Shown piece by piece: positions 55,159 through 62,332 of a stretch of 64,000 bases of DNA (its first letter is position 1; the number at the start of each line of letters is the position of its first letter). The position numbers and the translations under genes are program-made. Location of the stretch: contig NZ_VIJZ01000004.1 in NCBI RefSeq assembly GCF_006874425.1, forward strand, positions 558,001 to 622,000. Direction: 5' to 3'. Below the pieces are notes generated by a model, which did not search any database, was not told the origin of the DNA, and was given only the letters and a program-made list of their open reading frames with translations. This stretch comes from Paenibacillus ottowii. GTDB taxonomy: Bacteria; Bacillota; Bacilli; Paenibacillales; Paenibacillaceae.

Positions 55159-57912
55159 ATGAGGTTCACACATCTGGAAAAAGCAACTACGGTGCTGGCG
55201 GATCATCCGGTACGTCTGGCGTCTGCTTATGCAGTCGGTCCAGTCGAGCTTCCGGAAAATTGTGGTGTAGGCAGAGAATGGTCGAGTCATTTTACGCATG
55301 AGGAATGGAATTTGGAAAAGGCTTGTGGTGAAGATGGAATCGAGCTTTCAGCAGGAGGAAGGGCAGCGTGTCGATTGTTGACCGAACTTGATCCTCGAAC
55401 CTCCGAACTGAATCTAGGCGTTTTTCCGCCTTTGGCTGAACAAGAGAGACTTTTACTGGTTTCAAATCTACGTTGTATGACAGCACAGGAAGTGATTTTC
55501 AGACCGTTTGAAGGAACTGGGCAAATTTGGATAGATGGCATACTGGTATATGCAGAATCCGGTCCGTTTCGCTTGTATCTGGAGGAAGGCGATCACACAG
55601 TAGTTGTCATTGCTGCGTTTATTCCTGATGAGGCCCGCTCTATTCGTATCAGTGGAAATCAGGTATGCGATGAACCAGATGTGGTAGAACTGCATCGTGA
55701 ATTTGTAGAGCGTAATATACGTAATCATATGGCTTGGTTAGAGGTTGAGAAAAGTGCTGGCAGAAAAGGGGAAGACAGCCCGATTTTATTTTATTTGCTG
55801 CGTAAGGATCGGATCCTTCTTCCCTCAGATCAAACGTTATGGGTCGAGGTAACGAATGATGAGGGGATGAGGTTAGATCAGTTTCCAGCCCATTGGGAGC
55901 AGGAGCAAAGCTACGCTTGGGATGAGGAGAAGATCGGGAATACGGGAATGCTGCACTTCACCGTTACCTATCGGGATCATGAAGCCGTAGAGCATCATTT
56001 TGTGTATTCGGTACTTGTCCGGCCTTTGTCAGTCGTCGTGGAGAACTTGCAGAAAGAGTATGACCAATACATTCAAGCCTGCGCTAAGGATGTCCTTCAT
56101 TCTGCACAGAAAATACAAATAGAGGGCCTGCTTGAGGAATTAACCAGGTTAACGGATTTGCCGGAAGATCCTTTTGAAATCTGGGATTCCCGGGGTGTGC
56201 GTGAATATATCAAGCTATTAAAACAAATTTTTATACATGGACAGACCAAACAGTCACAGCACCCATCGTTACTTCAAAAAGAACACATTTTTTTGACGGC
56301 TGACGGCATTGGCGAAGGATTTTTTGTCTCCCGTTTGGACAATAGTATGCAACGGTATACAATCCAGCTTCCCAGCAACTACACGGCTGAGCGACGGTAT
56401 CCTCTGATCGTTCTAATGCCTGGCAAGCGATATGAGCTGGGGCTGCCGGATTTTCAGAATAGAGGTTTTGGGCGTGAGTGGGAAGAGGAGGCTATATTTG
56501 TTACTTTTTCGTGTCGTGGCGTTACGCTGGGCAGTTATATTGGAGAAGCTGCTTTTTTAGAGGGGCTAGATGTCATACTGCAGGCGTATCAAGTGGATGA
56601 AGAACGCATCTATCTGACGGGTTACTCGAACGGTGCATATGCTGCCTGGGCGATGGCACAGGCTTATCCTTCTCGGTTTGCTGCTATTGCGGTTATCTCA
56701 GGGGCGCCACATCCCAAGCATCTGATAAATCTGTTGAATATGCCAATATTGGATGTGTGCGGAGATCAGGATTACTTATTTGCCCAAGCTTACACAGCTC
56801 CTGTAACCGAGCTTTCATCGAACCATTTTAAAGGTGTGGTGGAGCGGCAGTCTAATCATTGGGATACGCACGAGTTAAGACTTTTGGACGGCATACTGGG
56901 TTGGCTTATGCAATGGAAAAGAGTTGCCGTACCTCAGCGTATTGCTTACCGGACAGAACGGTCCAGACATAATCGAGCTTACTGGCTGGAATTGATGCGA
57001 ATGGATGAGAATGAGGAATATGCAGAATTGCACGGAGAAATGAGTTCCACAGGTGAATTGGATATCGAAGCTGTACACGCCAAAGAATTTGTGATTCATC
57101 TCTCACAAGAGGACATGTCTCAAGAACTGGCCCAAGTTCGGATCGGAGCCCGCATTTTCATGTTGGATTTACGAGAATACAACCGCTTTCGCTTTGTTAA
57201 AACACAATCGCACCACCGTCCCTCACCTGAATATCGTTTGATCGCTGAGCGGGAGGGAGAGAGCAACGAGAGCGCTACCAAAAAAGCGGATGCAGCTAGG
57301 GAAATTGGCGGTTCACTAGGCACGGGAAGAAATAATGTAAACCATGGTATGGGTGTGCTTGGTGTGTATATGGATCGACTTCATATCGTTCTGCCATCCA
57401 GCTACGCTACACCAGAGGAAGAACAGGCGATGAAACGAACGGCGAACGCCTTGGCTAGCCCGCGGACAGCGACCTGGAACCCGTACATCGGTGTCCATTA
57501 TCCGGTAGTGTCTTCTAATGATATTTCGGAGAAAGCACTGGCTGATAGCAACGTCATTTGTATTACTTCAGGTTTGTCCAGACATGAGCTGCTTCAGAAG
57601 TATCGAGCTCATCTTCAAATTACATGTACCGAGGACGGGTATGCATGGGGTGATGATTTTACGGCAGGCGAGTACTGTTTGTCATATATTCAGCCTAGCC
57701 CATGGTCTGCAAACCAGCAAATGCTTGTCGTAGCGACCAATTCACCACGTATGTTGGGCAAAAACCTTTTTATGCGCAGACTGATTATGCCCGGATATTT
57801 TAATGGTCTGCACCCGTATTTAAACAAAGAGATTATTGTATATGATAGCAAGGGAGTGCGTGCTTTTAACTTTACTTCCATTAGACATGCGCAGCAAAAA
57901 TTGCAAGGCTAA
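55159..57912 (+). CDS. 917-aa multidomain protein with a central esterase-like domain
   Basis: No signal peptide or membrane span, so cytoplasmic. Residues ~1-370 are mainly beta-rich (LNLGVFPPLAEQERLLLVSN, FEGTGQIWIDGILVY) and resemble carbohydrate-binding or PA14-like sandwiches. Residues ~400-600 form an alpha/beta-hydrolase: PLIVLMPGKRYE, nucleophile Ser490 in GYSNGAYAAWAMAQAYP, acid in VCGDQDY, and His567/571 in NHWDTHEL. Residues ~620-917 are an unrecognised domain with an Arg/His-rich loop. The esterase part recalls PHB-depolymerase/LpqC-type enzymes. The substrate is unknown. GGAGGGGG before ATG 55159. Single-gene unit. Confidence 0.72.
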   Translation: MRFTHLEKATTVLADHPVRLASAYAVGPVELPENCGVGREWSSHFTHEEWNLEKACGEDGIELSAGGRAACRLLTELDPRTSELNLGVFPPLAEQERLLLVSNLRCMTAQEVIFRPFEGTGQIWIDGILVYAESGPFRLYLEEGDHTVVVIAAFIPDEARSIRISGNQVCDEPDVVELHREFVERNIRNHMAWLEVEKSAGRKGEDSPILFYLLRKDRILLPSDQTLWVEVTNDEGMRLDQFPAHWEQEQSYAWDEEKIGNTGMLHFTVTYRDHEAVEHHFVYSVLVRPLSVVVENLQKEYDQYIQACAKDVLHSAQKIQIEGLLEELTRLTDLPEDPFEIWDSRGVREYIKLLKQIFIHGQTKQSQHPSLLQKEHIFLTADGIGEGFFVSRLDNSMQRYTIQLPSNYTAERRYPLIVLMPGKRYELGLPDFQNRGFGREWEEEAIFVTFSCRGVTLGSYIGEAAFLEGLDVILQAYQVDEERIYLTGYSNGAYAAWAMAQAYPSRFAAIAVISGAPHPKHLINLLNMPILDVCGDQDYLFAQAYTAPVTELSSNHFKGVVERQSNHWDTHELRLLDGILGWLMQWKRVAVPQRIAYRTERSRHNRAYWLELMRMDENEEYAELHGEMSSTGELDIEAVHAKEFVIHLSQEDMSQELAQVRIGARIFMLDLREYNRFRFVKTQSHHRPSPEYRLIAEREGESNESATKKADAAREIGGSLGTGRNNVNHGMGVLGVYMDRLHIVLPSSYATPEEEQAMKRTANALASPRTATWNPYIGVHYPVVSSNDISEKALADSNVICITSGLSRHELLQKYRAHLQITCTEDGYAWGDDFTAGEYCLSYIQPSPWSANQQMLVVATNSPRMLGKNLFMRRLIMPGYFNGLHPYLNKEIIVYDSKGVRAFNFTSIRHAQQKLQG

Positions 57913-58251
57913 TAAAGAAGACAGCTAATTAGACACGATAATCCTAAAATAAAAAAACGTCCGGAGTTGGGGAGGGGGACTGATCCCTTAACGTGAGACA
58001 AATCAAAACTCCTTCAAGAGAGCTCAACCATGTCGAGATATGGAAGTAGCCTTGTGCGTCCAACTTTATTGACAAAGCTAAAAAATGTGAATATCATCAT
58101 AAACGTTTTGAATCCTTCTTCTGTCCAGGGGAAGGCACATTAAGTGCACAGGAAAAGATTAATCTAGTCATGCAATCTATTAATATTATTATAAGATAGT
58201 TTTTGATCTATTTAGAGAGCAAATGCTCACTCTCCGAAGGGGGAAAACATA
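57913..58251. other. intergenic with a repeated GGGG-CTGA motif
   Basis: No gene seen in this 339-bp spacer. It contains GGGGACTGATCCCTTAACGTG (57975-57995, 21 bases), nearly the same as the motif at 43535-43554 inside the CDF terminator. The rest is AT-rich and without stable structure that I could identify. A GAAGGGGGAAAAC ribosome site near 58237-58246 precedes the SDR pseudogene. Confidence 0.45.
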
Positions 58252-58690
58252 ATGGGAAATTCATTTGAAAACAAGTCGGTTATTGTAACTGGTCCGAGTA
58301 AGGGGATTGGTAAAGGAATCGCCAAAGTCTTTGCTGAAAAGGGAGCTAAAGTAGCCATTATTTCTCGTAACCTTGATGAGGCCGAGATATGCGCTGCCGA
58401 AATCAGAGCATCCGGTGGATACGCGCAAGGCTTTAGAGGTGATGTCACGGATCGATCTTCTATGGAAATGATGGCACATTCAGTATCGGTGGCCTTTAGC
58501 GGCATTGATGTGTTGTGTGCTAACTTTTATTCGCAGTGCAGCGCTTGAGTTAGCTCCGTTTGGTATTACAATCAATGCGATCATGCCCGGTAATACAATG
58601 ACTGAAATGATAGAAATCTTCCCAGAGGCTGGCTTCATCACGGGACAAACAATTATTATCGACGGAGGACAGAGCTTGCCTGAATCCTAA
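58252..58690 (+). pseudogene. short-chain dehydrogenase/reductase with two internal deletions
   Basis: An intact N-terminus from ATG 58252 carries the NAD-binding motif TGPSKGIGKG and GDVTDRSSM, through to GIDVLCANF. The sequence then jumps (with a frame change near 58525) to [20 protein letters not shown], the segment after the catalytic YxxxK, and after MTEMIEIF jumps again to [20 protein letters not shown]. The catalytic Ser-Tyr-Lys segment is gone. About 75 and 30 codons are missing against a 250-aa SDR. The ends are clearly original, so this is a deletion derivative. Confidence 0.85.
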
Positions 58691-58816
58691 TAAAAACAAG
58701 TTTGTACCAAGAGGAATAAAATGAATCCTTGAGTAGTCATACCCCTGTAAAGTAGACGAATGAAAAAGCTAAGCTGCAAGCGCGTGCCGATACTCGATCG
58801 GGACGCGTTTTTGAGT

Positions 58817-58969
58817 TTATCCTGAAACCGCTGAGCTTCGCTCCGTCATCAGATTTGATATATCGCTTTTTAAGTAGTCCACCCCTTCATCGGGCTGGAT
58901 GAACCCTTGCGCCAATCGACGGTTCAGCATTTCGAACCTTTTTCACCCAAACTTGAGTTGGTTAGCCAT
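58817..58969 (-). pseudogene. degenerate short ORF with an in-frame stop
   Basis: A GGAGGGG site (58978-58984 on the minus strand) precedes ATG at 58969. The frame reads MANQLKFG, then TGA, then continues in the same frame as KRFEMLNRRLAQGFIQPDEG and VDYLKSDISNLMTERSSAV to a TAA at 58817. A single base change would restore a 50-aa protein of unknown type. Farther left on the same strand (58745-58815), SARACSLAFSFVYFTGV in another frame looks like the tail of an IS3-type transposase (weak). The block is probably mobile-element debris. Confidence 0.35.
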
Positions 58970-59141
58970 CCGAAAATCCCCTCCAGGTTCACTCATACCC
59001 TCATGGTAACACACAAGGTTTTTTAAGAGTGTATACTTGAAGGGGATGATACCACCTAGGCGATCCTGACGGTTTTTTGCTGCTTTATTGCAGTGGTTTG
59101 TCATGGTAATGACGTCATATATAGAAGGGCGTTAGGACAGA

Positions 59142-60059
59142 TCAGTTTTTGTACTGCTCCATCAGGTACATGATCTTCACTTCATCGGCTAAATCTCCAA
59201 AGGGTTCTAACGGATTCTCCTGAATGATATGATATAAACGTTGGATCCGTTCCTTTGGCAGCTTCCGAACATATCTGGAAATGAAAGCGGCATGGGTGAC
59301 TACGTAGCGTTTTTTACGGATAGCGGCACTGGCTACGCGAACGAGAATATCTTCGCCCCCTGCCATCTCCAAAATACGGCGCTCATAAAAAACCACATAT
59401 CGGAATGTCCGGTCCTTGATCAGCTCACGATGGAGTCGGGCAACCTCTCCAATGTATCTGACCATAAGTGGTTCAAAGCTTTTGATCAGAAGAGGATCGA
59501 GCGTTAATTCCATGTCCTTGCGGAGAACAAAAGATTGCAGCAAAGCGACCTGCTGTAGCCTTATCCGATCATTGTGAATGAGTATGGCAATCTCGCGTAG
59601 CATTTCATAACAGACACGCTCACTAAGCTGCCGCAGGGCAACCGCGTTTTTATGATTTACGTTTAAACCTTCCTGGATCTGTTCGATACGGCCTCTGAAT
59701 AGGCGGATAAGCTGCCTACGCTGTTCATAAGTAACGATGCGCTGTTGTAGAAGGATCAAGGGCAGTAGGAGAAGTGCACCGACGACACCGCACAGTAGCA
59801 TTTGCTGTGGCGAGTGACCAAAAAAGACAGAAGCAGCCAGCAACGCGATACCGACGGTAAGGTCTTTATGAAAATAACGTTTGGTTCTGAGTCTGGCATA
59901 TTGCTCGATGGGAACCAGTGTATCCCGACCACATGATGTACATTTCTCTTCCCAAAGGGCGGTGAATTGTCCGCAGCGCTTGCAGACTCTCAGCTTTTGA
60001 AAGGCATGTTCTGTACGGGTAAAGGGGCGAAATTGCACAGCCTGCTTGGAACTATTCAT
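59142..60059 (-). CDS. zinc-ribbon membrane protein of the VWA/tubulin cluster
   Basis: 305 aa from ATG 60059. The GTG at 60068 lies too close to the GGAGAA site. A zinc ribbon at residues ~25-45 (CKRCG and CTSCG) is followed by two transmembrane helices (GIALLAASVFFGHSPQQMLL, LCGVVGALLLLPLILLQQ) and a long helical cytoplasmic part rich in Arg/Lys (RRILEMAGGEDILVR). I do not recognise the family. It overlaps a 50-aa small membrane gene by 8 bp and is divergent from the VWA gene, so a functional link is likely but unproven. Confidence 0.72.
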   Translation of the reverse strand: MNSSKQAVQFRPFTRTEHAFQKLRVCKRCGQFTALWEEKCTSCGRDTLVPIEQYARLRTKRYFHKDLTVGIALLAASVFFGHSPQQMLLCGVVGALLLLPLILLQQRIVTYEQRRQLIRLFRGRIEQIQEGLNVNHKNAVALRQLSERVCYEMLREIAILIHNDRIRLQQVALLQSFVLRKDMELTLDPLLIKSFEPLMVRYIGEVARLHRELIKDRTFRYVVFYERRILEMAGGEDILVRVASAAIRKKRYVVTHAAFISRYVRKLPKERIQRLYHIIQENPLEPFGDLADEVKIMYLMEQYKN

Positions 60060-60204
60060 TGTGCTCACTTCTCCGGTTCAGCAGTGCGAGAAGCTCGGTG
60101 TCGATTTGTGTAATCGACGGGGCACGTTTTTTATGTATATAGTAAATTAGTGATTTAATGGCGACAAAAAGAAACATAATCGCCAGACATCCGTATGAGA
60201 TCAT
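60052..60204 (-). CDS. 50-aa single-pass membrane protein, unlisted small gene
   Basis: ATG at 60204 with GAGGAAG upstream, stop TAG at 60052. The product has one transmembrane helix (GCLAIMFLFVAIKSLIYYI) then a basic, polar tail (HKKRAPS and DTELLALLNRRSEH). It overlaps the start of the zinc-ribbon gene by 8 bp, a coupling that supports a real gene. No family recognised. Confidence 0.65.
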   Translation of the reverse strand: MISYGCLAIMFLFVAIKSLIYYIHKKRAPSITQIDTELLALLNRRSEHNE

Positions 60205-60505
60205 AGTGTACTTCCTCTTTCTGTTTAGATTTTTTATGTTACTGTTTTACATGAGCGGGTTTCGCTAGAGTTATTTTTGTCGTATAAAGGAGAAGGCTGG
60301 TGCCCGATTGCCCTTGTTGGGGTATAATTATATCATTACTGCAGGATATTGGTAAAATCTCGCGGTATGATAGGCTTTTTAGTCGCATTTAGGCCGCTCG
60401 GGCAGGATTTTCAGCTGGCGCTCATGTAAAACTCATTATAATTTAATAGTAGTGGAGTACAACTGTAATTTAGAATGAGAATTAATCGGCAAAGGGGTAC
60501 AAGCG
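60205..60505. other. divergent intergenic region of the VWA cluster
   Basis: 301-bp spacer between the minus-strand small gene and the VWA gene. It holds TATAAT hexamers at 60323-60328 and 60437-60442, but neither has a good -35 at 17 bp. No gene or RNA structure seen. Confidence 0.45.
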
Positions 60506-62308
60506 ATGTTTAGTAGAGACAGAAAATGGTTTTTGGTCATCGGAATCATATGTACAATGATCATGGCCTCGATTTCGGCCTGGCAGCCACAGACGGCGAA
60601 TGCCGCTTCACCCTCTGCTTCTAAAGTGGATGCGGTGCTGGTAGTCGATGTAAGTAATTCGATGAATACCAGTGATCCTGGGAAAATTGGCAATGAAGCC
60701 ATGAAAATGTTTATTGATATGTTGTCAACGCAAAATGACAAGGTTGGGATTGTAGCCTATACGGATGTCGTACAGCGCGAGAAAGCCTTGCTTAATATTT
60801 CATCTGAAGCGGATAAGCAAGAACTGAAGACATTTATTGACGGGCTGAACCGGGGGGCGTATACTGACACCTCCGTAGGTGTTAAGGAAGCGATCCGCAT
60901 TTTGCAGGATGGCAAAACAGCCGGACATGCGCCTATGATCGTTATGTTAGCTGACGGCAACAACGATTTTAACAAGACGGCAGGCCGAACTGAAAGCCAA
61001 TCGGCTCAGGATATGGCGCAGGCTGTAGCCGAGGCTAAAAAAAGCGGAGTGCCGATCTATACCATCGGTTTGAATGCAGATGGAAAGCTGAACAAAAATA
61101 AACTCGCCGACATCGCGCAGCAAACGGGTGGCAAGTCTTTTATAACGAGCTCGGCGGACGACCTCCCGAACATTTTGAGTGAAATTTTCGCCAGCAATCT
61201 AAAATTGAAAGTGGTACCTTTGCAATCCATTACGGCTAACGGCGACTATCAGGACGTTACAGTAACTGTACCCAACGATAGCGTGCTGGAAGCTAACATT
61301 TCGATCATGTCCTCGAAACCGGTGGACGCGAGATTAATAGACCCATCGGGCAACACGAAGTCGATTCCTTCGAGCGATGTACTGCTGTCCAAGTCCAAAA
61401 GCTACTCGCTGATTAAATTGCTCAAGCCTGTGGCTGGCGACTGGAAGCTTCAAGTCAAGGGAGTGCAGCAGGATAAGATTGATATTAATCTGGTATTTAA
61501 CTATGATTTGGAATTGAAGCTGGACGCACTGCCTGCCAAATCATACAAAAAAGGTGACACGGTTCAAATTCGTTCCTATCTGGCGAGCAATAACCAGCCG
61601 TATCAGGACCAGGAACTGTATGCGAATATGAATGCGGTTCTGAAGGTGAAGGACCTTGATACCGGTGCAACGAATGAAGTGCCTTTAGCTAACGCAGGCG
61701 ATGCTTTTACCGGCTCTTATAAGGTTCCGGATGAGCATGATTATGAACTAACCGTCAGAGCAGAGGAGAAGAGCTTTTATCGTGAAACGCAGCCTGTAAC
61801 CATCAGTGCCAAAGCTGGGGTAGCGAGCGGTACGAATACTGGGACAACTCAGCCTACGACATCTGCTGAAAAGTCTAAGCTGCTGCCACTCATTCTTTTA
61901 GGGGTGGGACTGCTCGTTTTGCTGGTGGCGGCATATTTCATCTGGAAGGCTGTCAAAAAAGCCAATCGTGGCTTTGTCGGCCAGATCGTACTGGAAATCC
62001 GGGATGAAAATACCGGCGAAAAGACATATCCGCAGTATAAGAGGCTGAACACCTTCCGGGGCAAATTCACTTTACACCAGTTGCTTCAACTGGCACCAGA
62101 ATTTGCTGGAACCGATAAGGTCGTGTTCACGCCAGCGAATCAGGATCGCATTGTAGTGCGCAGTACCCCAGAGATTACGATTGAAAAATCCGGGCGTGCT
62201 GTAGACACAAGCAACGGTCTTGAACTGAAAAACGGTGATCGTCTAACGATTCCGCTGGCAAGTGTGGACAAAACCATTTTACTGGAATTTATTTCAGTAA
62301 ACAGCTAA
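60506..62308 (+). CDS. membrane-anchored von Willebrand factor A protein with cytosolic C-terminal domain
   Basis: 600 aa. Signal peptide (residues 1-33, QTANAA cleavage). Extracellular VWA domain ~40-225 with full MIDAS: Asp48-x-Ser50-x-Ser52 in VVDVSNSM, Thr in AYTDTSVGV, Asp in VMLADGNND. Residues ~240-440 are two beta-sandwich-like segments. One transmembrane helix is at ~457-477 (LLPLILLGVGLLVLLVAAYF). The C-terminal ~120 residues are cytosolic, with a pattern like FHA or ubiquitin-like folds (VVRSTPEITIEKSGRAV, GDRLTI), not confirmed. A tubulin-like gene follows 24 bp later. VWA domains bind ligands through metal ions. Confidence 0.83.
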   Translation: MFSRDRKWFLVIGIICTMIMASISAWQPQTANAASPSASKVDAVLVVDVSNSMNTSDPGKIGNEAMKMFIDMLSTQNDKVGIVAYTDVVQREKALLNISSEADKQELKTFIDGLNRGAYTDTSVGVKEAIRILQDGKTAGHAPMIVMLADGNNDFNKTAGRTESQSAQDMAQAVAEAKKSGVPIYTIGLNADGKLNKNKLADIAQQTGGKSFITSSADDLPNILSEIFASNLKLKVVPLQSITANGDYQDVTVTVPNDSVLEANISIMSSKPVDARLIDPSGNTKSIPSSDVLLSKSKSYSLIKLLKPVAGDWKLQVKGVQQDKIDINLVFNYDLELKLDALPAKSYKKGDTVQIRSYLASNNQPYQDQELYANMNAVLKVKDLDTGATNEVPLANAGDAFTGSYKVPDEHDYELTVRAEEKSFYRETQPVTISAKAGVASGTNTGTTQPTTSAEKSKLLPLILLGVGLLVLLVAAYFIWKAVKKANRGFVGQIVLEIRDENTGEKTYPQYKRLNTFRGKFTLHQLLQLAPEFAGTDKVVFTPANQDRIVVRSTPEITIEKSGRAVDTSNGLELKNGDRLTIPLASVDKTILLEFISVNS

Positions 62309-62332
62309 ACGAACCCTTAGGAGGTCATATCT

